The position numbers and the translations under genes are program-made. Below the pieces are notes generated by a model. That model worked only from the letters and a program-made list of their open reading frames with translations. It was not told the origin of the DNA and searched no databases. A stretch of DNA of 31,877 bases from Fimenecus sp045611635 (GTDB lineage: Bacteria > Bacillota > Clostridia > Oscillospirales > Acutalibacteraceae), in contig JAZKXL010000039.1 of the NCBI GenBank assembly GCA_045611635.1, forward strand, positions 1 to 31,877, written 5' to 3'. Positions 5,973 through 14,318 of this stretch are shown piece after piece (the first letter of the stretch is position 1; every line of letters starts with the position of its first letter).

Positions 5973-6938
5973 ATGAAAATCGGTAATGTTGAAATAAACG
6001 GCAAAGTGGTTTTAGCTCCTATGGCAGGGGTTGCGGATAGAGCATTTCGTGAACTTTGTGTTGGCTATGGTGCGGCATATGTTGTCAGTGAAATGGTCAG
6101 CTCAAAAGGTGTTTCTATGGGTGACCGTAAATCTAAAGATTTAATGTTTTTGTCACAAAAAGAGCGTCCGGCAGCAGTGCAAATTTTTGGTAGTGACCCT
6201 ATTATTATGGCGCAAAGCATTGAAACTGTAATGCAAGCAAATCCGCAAATTATTGATATAAATATGGGTTGCCCAGCACCTAAAATCGCAGGTAATGGTG
6301 GTGGAGCTTCTCTTGCGAAAAATCCACAATTAGCTGAAGAAATTGTAAAAGCGGTAGTTAACGTATCTCCGGTACCTGTTACTGTAAAAATCCGTGCAGG
6401 GTGGGATGAAAACTCCATAAATGCCGTTGAAATGGCACAACGTGCCGAAAATGCAGGGGCAAGTGCAATTACAATTCATGGTCGCACAAGAAAGCAAATG
6501 TATGCACCGCCGGTTGATAAAAATATTATAGCAGAAGTGAAAAAAAGTGTGTCAATTCCTGTAATCGGTAATGGTGATGTAGTTGACGAGCAATCCGCTG
6601 CACTTATGTTTGAAGAAACAAACTGTGACCTTATTATGATAGGTCGAGGTGCACTTGGTTGCCCTTGGATATTCTCACAGGTTAACGCATATCTTGAATA
6701 TGGTAGAGTAATTCCGACTCCGCCTGTTAGTGAACGTATGAGAGTAATGGTTAAACATATTGAGACTCTTTGCGAATATAAAGGCGACTATGTTGGTATG
6801 CGTGAGGCAAGAAAACATGCTGGCTGGTACACAAAAGGACTTCGTGGCGCTGCAAAATATCGTCAAGAGTTAGGTTCTCTTGAAAATATGGAACAACTTC
6901 AGGAAATAGCATATAAAATATGCCTTGATAATCAATGA
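5973..6938 (+). CDS. dusB: tRNA-dihydrouridine synthase DusB
   Basis: The 321-residue FMN enzyme reduces uridine to dihydrouridine in tRNA D-loops. The TIM-barrel hallmarks are all present: PMAGVAD at the N-terminus, the active-site loop INMGCPAPKI with catalytic C100, the FMN/substrate motif HGRTRKQMY, and the phosphate-binding segments IGNGDV and GRGALGCPW. The C-terminal helical tRNA-binding part follows. The ATG at 5973 has TGAGG six bases upstream and matches the family N-terminus, so the ATG at 5961 is less likely. The stop overlaps the next start as ATGA, so dusB and the comF-like gene are translationally coupled. Confidence 0.95.
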   Translation: MKIGNVEINGKVVLAPMAGVADRAFRELCVGYGAAYVVSEMVSSKGVSMGDRKSKDLMFLSQKERPAAVQIFGSDPIIMAQSIETVMQANPQIIDINMGCPAPKIAGNGGGASLAKNPQLAEEIVKAVVNVSPVPVTVKIRAGWDENSINAVEMAQRAENAGASAITIHGRTRKQMYAPPVDKNIIAEVKKSVSIPVIGNGDVVDEQSAALMFEETNCDLIMIGRGALGCPWIFSQVNAYLEYGRVIPTPPVSERMRVMVKHIETLCEYKGDYVGMREARKHAGWYTKGLRGAAKYRQELGSLENMEQLQEIAYKICLDNQ

Positions 6939-7663
6939 AAATGGAAGTTTTTAATAAAATCAAAGATTTCATTTTGTGGCTGTTTTTCACAAAAAGATGT
7001 AGATATTGTGATGTAATCATTACAAAAGATGAAGAACTGTGTGAAACTTGTAAAGCGGAATTGCCTCGTATAAGCGGTGAAAAATGCAAGTTTTGTGGTG
7101 CGGGTAAAAATCGTTGTACTTGCAAAAAACACAGCATGAATTATGACGGAATTACTGCGCCTTTTTATTATGAAAAAGGAGTTAAACAAGGATTAAAACT
7201 TTTCAAATTTGATAGCAAAACTTATTTTGCCAATAGATTTGCGGAAGATATGGCGGAGTGCATTAAAACTGATTTTGTAGATATAAAATTCGATTTTGTG
7301 TGTTTTGTGCCGTTTACACTTACTCAAAAAATAGAAAGAAATTACAATTCAAGTGAATTGATAGCTGAACAAGTTGCGAACGAGTTAAATATTCCGCTAC
7401 AAAATGCACTTGTAAAATTGTTCAATGTTAAAACTCAACACAATATGGAAATTGCACAAAGAAAAGGTAATGTGCATGGCATTTATGATGTGAAAAATGG
7501 TTTTGATATAAAAGGAAAAACAGTTTTGCTTATAGATGATATTATGACTACAGGTGAAACTCTTAATAATTGTGCACTTATTATGAAAATTCGCGGTGCA
7601 GAAAAAGTATATTGTGCCACTGCAGCTATAACGACAAAGAAGAATAATAAAAAAGACCATTGA
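6935..7663 (+). CDS. comF: ComF-family phosphoribosyltransferase-like protein
   Basis: The 242-residue protein has two parts. Residues 22-69 hold a zinc-finger-like region with paired cysteines (CRYC, CETC, CKFC, CTC). The rest is a type I phosphoribosyltransferase fold with the PRPP-binding motif VLLIDDIMTTGET near residue 195. ComF proteins aid uptake of single-stranded DNA during transformation in B. subtilis and other species, though many ComF homologues occur without a full competence system and none is visible here. The gene starts within the dusB stop (ATGA overlap) and has no separate ribosome site. Its stop lies inside the terminator stem at 7650-7684. Confidence 0.88.
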   Translation: MKMEVFNKIKDFILWLFFTKRCRYCDVIITKDEELCETCKAELPRISGEKCKFCGAGKNRCTCKKHSMNYDGITAPFYYEKGVKQGLKLFKFDSKTYFANRFAEDMAECIKTDFVDIKFDFVCFVPFTLTQKIERNYNSSELIAEQVANELNIPLQNALVKLFNVKTQHNMEIAQRKGNVHGIYDVKNGFDIKGKTVLLIDDIMTTGETLNNCALIMKIRGAEKVYCATAAITTKKNNKKDH

Positions 7664-7684
7664 AATTTTCAATGGTCTTTTTTT
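7650..7684. terminator. Bidirectional terminator between comF and the GT2 gene
   Basis: AAAAAGACCATTGAAA pairs with TTTCAATGGTCTTTTT over 15-16 bp and has T-rich tails on both strands. It serves comF (+) and the converging glycosyltransferase gene (-). The stops of both genes fall in or beside the stem. Confidence 0.88.
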
Positions 7685-8735
7685 AGCTGATTATACTAAA
7701 AAGTGTAGGTAATTGTTTTTTTACAAACGAAATTACTTTTGCAAGCGTTAGGCAAAGTAATATGCTTTTAGTTTTATAAATCTTTGCCATAAGTCCAATA
7801 ATTCCGCCACCATATAGGTGGTTTTCAAATTTTCTAAAGCGCTCACTATTAAATTCCTTTGCCAAGAAATCTTTTTGTTGTTGTGAATTCATTTTTGCAC
7901 GCTTGTCAAGATTTCTTTCAAGAGCGGAAAATACACACCGTACATATCTTAATGCAATAATATTAAGATTTTTATCGTTAAGCATATCCCAATATTTGAA
8001 CTGGTCATATAACTTGTCAATCTTCATCATAATATCATCAAAATATGTTGGAATAAAACTGTTAGTTGTACTGCCCGAATGTTTAATATAATGATATGGT
8101 GCAAAATCTAAAATGTTGCAACTGTCAATATTCATAAAAACATCAATGTTAAAAATAATATCTTCATTGAATTTCATTTTAGGAAAAACTGCACCGGTTG
8201 ATTTTAGAAATTCCATTTCATACATTTTGTTACAAGGGTAACCATACAAATCAACTAATTCAAGTGGCAAAACTTCATTTCGCACCGCTTGCTTACCTTT
8301 AAGTATTTTGCTTTCATATGTTACTTTTTTTGTGTTTGCCACATTGCCTTTGCGATTAACATATTCTTCAACAAGTCCAAAAATAACAACCTTAGCAGGA
8401 TTTTCACTAACTGAGTTTACAAGGTTTTCAAGCATATTGTTATCAAAATAATCATCCGCATCTAAAAAGCAAAGATATTTACCCTGTACAAGCTTCATGG
8501 CCTCATTTCGAGCGTTGCCTGCACCGCCATTTTCTACAAGGTGTAAAACTTTGACTCTACTATCTTGCATCGCATATTCGTCACAAATTGCACCGCTTTT
8601 GTCCGGTGAACAATCATCAACAAGCAAAAGTTCAAAATCTTTGAAACTTTGCGAAAGAACAGTTTTAATGCTTTTATTTAAGTATTTTTCGGAATTATAC
8701 ACAGGCATAATTATGCTGATATACGGATTTGTCAT
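7683..8735 (-). CDS. Family 2 glycosyltransferase
   Basis: The 350-residue GT-A fold enzyme begins with the classic N-terminus ISIIMPVYNSEKYL. It continues with SFKDFELLLVDDCSPD (nucleotide binding), GGAGNARNEA and the DxD-type metal motif CFLDADDYFD near residues 86-95. The remaining part is typical of sugar transferases that extend surface glycans, with a weakly hydrophobic C-terminus. It has its own strong promoter (8758-8786, - strand) and the ribosome site GGGAGGTG. It is divergent from the polysaccharide export operon, so a role in the same polymer is likely but not proven. Acceptor and donor sugars cannot be inferred. Confidence 0.9.
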   Translation of the reverse strand: MTNPYISIIMPVYNSEKYLNKSIKTVLSQSFKDFELLLVDDCSPDKSGAICDEYAMQDSRVKVLHLVENGGAGNARNEAMKLVQGKYLCFLDADDYFDNNMLENLVNSVSENPAKVVIFGLVEEYVNRKGNVANTKKVTYESKILKGKQAVRNEVLPLELVDLYGYPCNKMYEMEFLKSTGAVFPKMKFNEDIIFNIDVFMNIDSCNILDFAPYHYIKHSGSTTNSFIPTYFDDIMMKIDKLYDQFKYWDMLNDKNLNIIALRYVRCVFSALERNLDKRAKMNSQQQKDFLAKEFNSERFRKFENHLYGGGIIGLMAKIYKTKSILLCLTLAKVISFVKKQLPTLFSIIS

Positions 8736-8757
8736 AGCTACACCTCCCTCTTTTTAG

Positions 8758-8786
8758 ATTATACTTTACAATTATGTTTGTGTCAA
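8758..8786 (-). promoter_or_regulatory. Promoter of the GT2 glycosyltransferase gene
   Basis: Read on the - strand this is a perfect TTGACA, 17 bases, TATAAT arrangement, 22 bases before the start codon. Confidence 0.88.
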
Positions 8787-8819
8787 TGATTTTAAGGTGT
8801 TACAAACTAGTTACAACAC

Positions 8820-8848
8820 TTGAAAAAATTGCAAATTAGTGATATAAT
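8820..8848 (+). promoter_or_regulatory. Promoter of the surface-polymer operon
   Basis: TTGAAA (8820-8825), a 17-base spacer and TATAAT (8843-8848). Only 33 bases separate its -35 from the -35 of the divergent promoter, so one regulator could act on both. Confidence 0.85.
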
Positions 8849-8889
8849 CAATAACATATATAATTATGCTCAAGAAAGCGAGAATTTTT

Positions 8890-9681
8890 ATGAAAAGATT
8901 TATAAGTGACCTCAAAAAATTCAAAAGTTATACGCTTTATGCAGCAAAATCTGATATGAAAGCAGAAGTTGCCGGCTCATTTTTAAGTTGGTTGTGGTGG
9001 TTTTTAGACCCATTACTTTATATGCTTGTTTATTCATTCGTTGCTGTAGTTGTTTTTAACAGTCAGGAAAAATATTTTCCAGTATTTGTTTTTATTGGTC
9101 TTAATACATGGACATTCTTTAGCAAAACAGTAAAAGCTGGCGTTAAACTTGTACAAGGTAAAAAAAGCATAGTAACAAAAGTTTATATTCCAAAGTTTGT
9201 ATTTGTTCTTGAAAAGGCATTGGTTTTTGGAATTAAAATGCTTGTATCTTTTGCACTTACAATAGTGTTTATGATTTTTTATCAAGTGCCAGTTAGTTGG
9301 AAAGCTCTTTGGGTAATTCCGCTTTGGTTACTCCTTTTTATGATAACCTTTGCATGTACAACAATTGTTACACATTTTGGCGTTTTTGTTGAAGACCTTA
9401 TGAATGTACTTACAGTTGTACTTCAACTTGGTTTCTATGTTTCAGGTATTTTCTATTCAATTGAAAATAGAATTAGTCCAAAGAATGAATTGATTGGTAA
9501 TATTCTTATTCACTGTAATCCGATTGCTCTTATTATGACTGATTTAAGAAGAGTTTTAATTTATAATCAAGAGCCACACTATATTTCACTTGCAATTTGG
9601 GCTGTTGTTGCGATTGTTGTTTCAATAATCGGCATAAGAACAATTTACAAGCATGAAAACACATATGTTAAAGTAATATAA
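8890..9681 (+). CDS. Polysaccharide/teichoic-acid ABC exporter, permease subunit (TagG/Wzm type)
   Basis: The 263-residue ABC-2 type membrane protein has about six hydrophobic segments. It has the usual amphipathic N-terminal helix before WLWWFLDPLLYMLVYSFV, and later FYVSGIFYSIE and the HCNPIALIMTDLRR loop that is typical of Wzm/TagG permeases. It would form the channel that flips a lipid-linked polymer across the membrane with the ATPase encoded 14 bases downstream. The ATG at 8890 is preferred; the ATG at 8866 has no ribosome site and lies only about 11 bases from the predicted transcript start. Confidence 0.9.
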   Translation: MKRFISDLKKFKSYTLYAAKSDMKAEVAGSFLSWLWWFLDPLLYMLVYSFVAVVVFNSQEKYFPVFVFIGLNTWTFFSKTVKAGVKLVQGKKSIVTKVYIPKFVFVLEKALVFGIKMLVSFALTIVFMIFYQVPVSWKALWVIPLWLLLFMITFACTTIVTHFGVFVEDLMNVLTVVLQLGFYVSGIFYSIENRISPKNELIGNILIHCNPIALIMTDLRRVLIYNQEPHYISLAIWAVVAIVVSIIGIRTIYKHENTYVKVI

Positions 9682-9695
9682 AAGGAGGGACGCAA

Positions 9696-10427
9696 ATGAG
9701 CGAAGTTGCTATTTCGGTAAAAGATGTAAAAATTAGATATCGTATGATGAACAAAGTCTCGTTTTTTAGAGCTTTAGTATCTCGTTCAACTTATTCAAAA
9801 ACTAAATATTTTGAAGCAGTAAAAGGTGTGTCCTTCGAAGTACCAAAGGGTCAAATTTTAGGTATCGTTGGTAAAAACGGTAGCGGTAAATCTACACTTC
9901 TTCGTGCTATTGCAGGTATTTTCTCGCCTGATGAAGGTGAAATTGACTTGCACGGCAACTCAATTTCACTTCTCTCAATTGGTGTTGGTTTCCAAAACTC
10001 TCTTACTGGTCGTGAAAATATTTACCTTTCAGGTATGCTTTTAGGTTTTTCTAGAGATTTAATTGAAGAAAAGCTTGACGAAATTATTGAGTTTTCAGAG
10101 TTGGGCGAGTTTATTGACCGTCCTGTAAAATCATATTCAAGCGGTATGTACTCAAAACTTGCATTTTCAATTACTGCAATTTTGGAAACTGACATTATGC
10201 TTATTGATGAAGTCTTAAGTGTTGGTGACGCAAAGTTTAAGAAAAAGAGTTATGCAAAAATGAAAGAGCTTATCTCAAATGAAAATAGAACAGTTTTAAT
10301 TGTTTCTCATAACTATGATACAATTAGAAATCTTTGTGACAATGTTCTTTGGATTCATGAGGGTAATATGAAAATGTATGGCACAACCGCAGAAGTCCTT
10401 CCAAAATATGAGGAATTCATGAAATAA
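9696..10427 (+). CDS. Polysaccharide/teichoic-acid ABC exporter, ATPase subunit (TagH/Wzt type)
   Basis: This is a 243-residue nucleotide-binding subunit. Walker A is GKNGSGKST near residues 60-68, the signature is YSSGMYSKLAFS, and Walker B is IMLIDEVLSVGD. The H-loop is VSHNYDTI. The N-terminal RYRMMNKVSFFRAL stretch and the Q-loop region GVGFQNSLTGRENIYLSG mark the Wzt/TagH group. It lacks the long C-terminal extension of B. subtilis TagH and the carbohydrate-binding domain of some Wzt proteins, which suggests export without a terminal-sugar check. AAAGGAGGG precedes the start, and the next gene starts two bases after its stop. Confidence 0.93.
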   Translation: MSEVAISVKDVKIRYRMMNKVSFFRALVSRSTYSKTKYFEAVKGVSFEVPKGQILGIVGKNGSGKSTLLRAIAGIFSPDEGEIDLHGNSISLLSIGVGFQNSLTGRENIYLSGMLLGFSRDLIEEKLDEIIEFSELGEFIDRPVKSYSSGMYSKLAFSITAILETDIMLIDEVLSVGDAKFKKKSYAKMKELISNENRTVLIVSHNYDTIRNLCDNVLWIHEGNMKMYGTTAEVLPKYEEFMK

Positions 10428-10429
10428 TT

Positions 10430-11431
10430 ATGAGTAATAAGCCAATAGATTTTGTAATGATATGGGTTGATGGTGCCGACCCTGAGTGGCGCAAAGAAAA
10501 AGCGAAATATGATGGTAGTGTTGTTACAACCTCAAATAGCGAAATTCGTTTTAGAGATTGGGATAACCTTCAGTACTGGTTTAGAGCCGTTGAAAAGTAT
10601 GCACCTTGGGTTAACAAAATTCATTTTGTAACTTGGGGACATTTACCTGAGTGGCTTGACACAACTAACCCAAAACTCAACATTGTAAATCATAAAGACT
10701 ATATACCGGAAGAATATCTTCCAACCTTCAGTTCGCATACAATAGAGCTTAACCTTCATAGAATTGAGGGCTTGGCTGAACAATTCGTTTATTTTAATGA
10801 TGATACGTTCTTAAACAAACCCGTTTCACCAGAAGACTTCTTTAAAGACGGTCTTCCTTGCGACACTGCAGCAGTGCATTGTATTTATTTTGCGGATGAT
10901 AGTGCAGGTCACTTTCACGGTTCAGATATTGAGGTTATTAATGATAATTTCAATAAGCATCAGTGTATGAAGCGAGATTTTAAAAAGTGGTTTAATCTTA
11001 AAAACGGTTTTAAAAATGTAGTCCGCACAGCACTTCTATTTCCTTGGCCTTGGTTTCCAGGCATGTATTGCCAACACACCCCAAACAGTTTGTTGAAGTC
11101 TACATTCTATACAGTGTGGGACAAGGCGTATAATACCCTTCACGAAACTTGCCAACATAAATTCCGTCAAAAAAGTGATGTTAATCAATGGGTTATGAAA
11201 TACTGGCAAATGGCAGAAGGTAAATTTGCGGTAAGGGATGCAAGTTTTGCACAGTGTTATCATATTGATGATGAAATGTTTAAGGATTTATGCAATGAGT
11301 TAGAACAAAAAAAACATTCACTGATTTGCATAAACGATACCGTAAATACAAAGAATTTTGAAGAGAAAAAGCAAACAGTTATTTCCTACTTTAAAAAGAA
11401 TTTCCCGGAAAAATCATCGTTTGAGAAATGA
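10430..11431 (+). CDS. Stealth-family sugar-phosphate transferase, copy 1
   Basis: The 333-residue protein of the Stealth family transfers hexose-1-phosphate units to make phosphodiester-linked capsular polymers. Conserved region 1 is DFVMIWVDGADPEW (7-20). Region 2 runs from RFRDWDNLQYWFRAVEKYAPWV (about 40-61) through the FSSHTIELNLHRIEGL and FVYFNDD segments (about 100-125). Region 3-like QHTPNSLLKST and the C-terminal DVNQW part follow. It starts two bases after the ABC ATPase stop, so it is probably translationally coupled. The very similar neighbour at 11445 shows a tandem duplication. Confidence 0.9.
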   Translation: MSNKPIDFVMIWVDGADPEWRKEKAKYDGSVVTTSNSEIRFRDWDNLQYWFRAVEKYAPWVNKIHFVTWGHLPEWLDTTNPKLNIVNHKDYIPEEYLPTFSSHTIELNLHRIEGLAEQFVYFNDDTFLNKPVSPEDFFKDGLPCDTAAVHCIYFADDSAGHFHGSDIEVINDNFNKHQCMKRDFKKWFNLKNGFKNVVRTALLFPWPWFPGMYCQHTPNSLLKSTFYTVWDKAYNTLHETCQHKFRQKSDVNQWVMKYWQMAEGKFAVRDASFAQCYHIDDEMFKDLCNELEQKKHSLICINDTVNTKNFEEKKQTVISYFKKNFPEKSSFEK

Positions 11432-11444
11432 AAAGGGGATTTGA

Positions 11445-12455
11445 ATGACACCTGATATGAACAAACCAATAGATTTTGTAATGATATGGGTTGATGGTGC
11501 CGACCCTGAGTGGCGCAAAGAAAAAGCACAGTATGATGGTAGCGTAGTTACAAGTGCAAACAGTGAAGTAAGGTATAGAGATTGGGACAACCTTCAGTAC
11601 TGGTTTAGAGCTATTGAAAAGTATGCACCTTGGGTTAACAAAATCCATTTTGTAACTTGGGGACATTTACCTGAGTGGCTTGACACAACTAACCCAAAAC
11701 TCAATATTGTAAATCACAAGGATTATATACCGGAAGAATATCTTCCCACCTTCAGTTCACATACAATAGAACTTAACCTTCATAGAATAGAGGGCTTGGC
11801 TGAACAATTTGTTTATTTTAATGATGATAACTTTATTAATAAACCTGTAAAGCCAGAAGATTTCTTTAAAGATGGCTTGCCTTTAGATGTTGGTGCTATA
11901 AATTGCATTTATTTTGGTAAAGATAGTGCAGGATTTTTCCACGCTGCGGACCTTGTTGTTATAAACTCTCATTTCAACAAGAGGTTGGCTATGAAAAAGA
12001 ATTGGAAAAAGTGGTATAATCCTAAAAACGGTTATATGAATGTGCTTAAAAACGTGTTGCTTTATCCTTGGGTTTGGTTTCCGGGATTTTACAACCAGCA
12101 CGTTTCAAATAATTTCTTAAAATCTACATTTGAGACTGTGTGGGCAGAAGAATTTGAAATCCTTGATGAAACTTGCCGTCATAAATTCCGAAAAAACGGC
12201 GATGTTAATCAATGGGTTATGAAATATTGGCAGTTAGCAGATGGTAAGTTTAATGTGCGAAATGGCGATTTTGCATTTTGTTATCATGTTAAGAAAAAGA
12301 ACTTCAATAATCTTTGCGCGGATTTAAAAGCCCAAACTCATGCGCTTATTTGTATTAACGACAATGCAAAGACAGAAGATTTTGAAGAGAAAAAACAGCA
12401 AATAATTGATATTTTTGAGGAAAAATTCCCTGAAAAATCATCATTTGAAAAATAA
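11445..12455 (+). CDS. Stealth-family sugar-phosphate transferase, copy 2
   Basis: This 336-residue paralogue of the upstream gene has all the same Stealth regions (DFVMIWVDGADPEW, RYRDWDNLQYWFRAIEKYAPWV, FSSHTIELNLHRIEGL, FVYFNDD, NHV-type region 3). The first 130 or so residues are almost the same as copy 1, with long stretches of identical DNA. The part after the FNDD motif is clearly diverged, for example LDVGAINCIYFGKDSAGFFHAADLV against CDTAAVHCIYFADDSAGHF. The two probably differ in acceptor or in their place in the repeat unit. AAAAGGGG lies six bases before the ATG. Confidence 0.9.
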   Translation: MTPDMNKPIDFVMIWVDGADPEWRKEKAQYDGSVVTSANSEVRYRDWDNLQYWFRAIEKYAPWVNKIHFVTWGHLPEWLDTTNPKLNIVNHKDYIPEEYLPTFSSHTIELNLHRIEGLAEQFVYFNDDNFINKPVKPEDFFKDGLPLDVGAINCIYFGKDSAGFFHAADLVVINSHFNKRLAMKKNWKKWYNPKNGYMNVLKNVLLYPWVWFPGFYNQHVSNNFLKSTFETVWAEEFEILDETCRHKFRKNGDVNQWVMKYWQLADGKFNVRNGDFAFCYHVKKKNFNNLCADLKAQTHALICINDNAKTEDFEEKKQQIIDIFEEKFPEKSSFEK

Positions 12456-12502
12456 AAAAGCAAAATCATTTCAATAACAATTAAAGAAAGAAGAAGGATT
12501 AA

Positions 12503-14302
12503 ATGAATATTGAAGTTGATTTCAAACAAATCGAAGAAGTAGTGTTGAGAGATATTGTACGTATTAAATACAACGATAACGAATACACAATTCATGAAAG
12601 TACAATTAAAAGAAATAAGTCAGTATGTATTGAAAACTTTACAACAGAACAGCCAGAGTTTTCATATATGCCGGTATGTTATGACAATAAAAAATACTAC
12701 ATTTACAATACACCAAAAAGTTTAAGAATTACATCAAAATTAAATATGATTTTTGAAAGAAAATCAAAGCTTTTCTCAAAGTTAACTAAAAAGCACTTTT
12801 GGTTTTATGGAATTTATACTGACAATTCTCATAAGATTAAGGATTGTGACAATGTTTATCTTAATGATAAGAAAATCGGCAAGGTAATCCGTCCATTTAA
12901 TTTTTGGAAGTTTAGACATTTTGCAATCATTAAAGTTAATGTTGAAGATGTTCTTAATTCAGGCGAAATTCATAGCGAAATCAGTGTAGGTGACGCAAAC
13001 GGCAACTATGTTAACCTTAGTCTTAAGAAAAAGCATAAGGGTATGAACTATTACGCAAGAAAACAAGTTGGCGGCAATTATCTTATGATTAGAAGCACTG
13101 TGGGCTCAGGTAGTGTTCGTCTTGTAAATATTCTTATGCAACAAGAATATACAAAGTGGAATATGTTTAAAAACTTTGTTGCTCATAAGTTATCAAAAGT
13201 AATAGGTAAAAAGAATATCGTTTTAATGTTTGAAAAAGAAACAGCAAAAGCTAACGAGTCTGGTTATTATGTTTTTGAAACGCTTATGGCGGAAAATGAA
13301 AAGAATCCTCTTAACTCAAAAATTTATTTTGTAATTGATAAAAACTGTAATGACTATCAAAAGGTTGCTGAAAAATATCCTAAAAATACAATTGCGAAAT
13401 ACACATTTAGACATTATCTTTACATCTATATAAGCAAATATTTCTTGTCATCGGAATTATCAAACCATGTAATCAATCCAAGATTATACATTGAAAGCAT
13501 AAACAGAGAAATTGCAAGAAAACCGCTTGTTTTCTTGCAACATGGTATTATGTTCTCAAAACCAATTGATAATCCTGCAGCGGCTGGATTTAGCAAAGAT
13601 AATCCAAACACTAACTACTATAAGTGTATTATTTCTTCAGAACTTGAGGCAACTCAATTCTACAAAAAAGGATTTATAAGAAGTGACTTAATCAAATGTG
13701 GTCTTCCAAAGTTTGATGTAAGCAAGCAAGACCCTAATGCTGATAAGGTTCTCATTATGCTTACATATAGATATTGGGAAGAAGCTCTTATTATGAATCC
13801 TGAAACTATTAAAGAAACTACCTATTATAAGGTTTATATGAGCATAATTGATGCTTTTGAAAAACACGGAATGCTTGACAAGTTGCTTATTTCATGCCAT
13901 CCTAAATTTGCGGATTGCATTATTCAAGCAGCTCCAAAGTATGCTGATATAGTTGAGAAAGATGTTAATAAAGGTATTGAAAATGCAAAAATTTTCATTA
14001 CTGACTATTCTTCAGCTTCGTACGATGCTCACTATAGAGGTTCATACATTATTTACTATTGGGAAGAAAGAGATTATCTTATTGAAAATTATCAGGCAAT
14101 CCCACCAGTAAACGAAGAAAATTGCGACGGTGTTCCCGTTTTCAGTATTGATGAATTGATGAGCGAAATTAAAAAGGCAATTGCAAATAATTATGTAATG
14201 GACCAAATGTATGAAGAGCGTTATAAGAAAATCAATGAATTTTCTGATAATAAAAATGGTGAACGTCTTATTAAAGAATTAAAAGAATTGGACATTATCT
14301 AA
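12503..14302 (+). CDS. CDP-glycerol glycerophosphotransferase family protein (TagB/TagF-like)
   Basis: The 599-residue protein has two regions. The N-terminal 230 or so residues are beta-rich and poorly conserved. The C-terminal 370 residues match the Glyphos_transf domain: a linking KNIVLMFE, then KPLVFLQHGIMFSK, CGLPKFD, a YRYWEE segment, SCHPKFAD and ITDYSSASYDAHYRG. These resemble TagF/TagB active-site motifs with essential His residues in HG and HP. Such enzymes transfer glycerol-phosphate or ribitol-phosphate from CDP-alcohols onto a growing wall polymer. The position inside the ABC exporter/Stealth operon supports a teichoic-acid-like product. The exact donor cannot be read. Confidence 0.88.
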   Translation: MNIEVDFKQIEEVVLRDIVRIKYNDNEYTIHESTIKRNKSVCIENFTTEQPEFSYMPVCYDNKKYYIYNTPKSLRITSKLNMIFERKSKLFSKLTKKHFWFYGIYTDNSHKIKDCDNVYLNDKKIGKVIRPFNFWKFRHFAIIKVNVEDVLNSGEIHSEISVGDANGNYVNLSLKKKHKGMNYYARKQVGGNYLMIRSTVGSGSVRLVNILMQQEYTKWNMFKNFVAHKLSKVIGKKNIVLMFEKETAKANESGYYVFETLMAENEKNPLNSKIYFVIDKNCNDYQKVAEKYPKNTIAKYTFRHYLYIYISKYFLSSELSNHVINPRLYIESINREIARKPLVFLQHGIMFSKPIDNPAAAGFSKDNPNTNYYKCIISSELEATQFYKKGFIRSDLIKCGLPKFDVSKQDPNADKVLIMLTYRYWEEALIMNPETIKETTYYKVYMSIIDAFEKHGMLDKLLISCHPKFADCIIQAAPKYADIVEKDVNKGIENAKIFITDYSSASYDAHYRGSYIIYYWEERDYLIENYQAIPPVNEENCDGVPVFSIDELMSEIKKAIANNYVMDQMYEERYKKINEFSDNKNGERLIKELKELDII

Positions 14303-14318
14303 TAAAGGGGATTTAAAA

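Noticed and set aside
6065..6418. 117-residue open frame on the - strand
   Set aside because: It is antisense to dusB motifs, with no start signals and no family resemblance.
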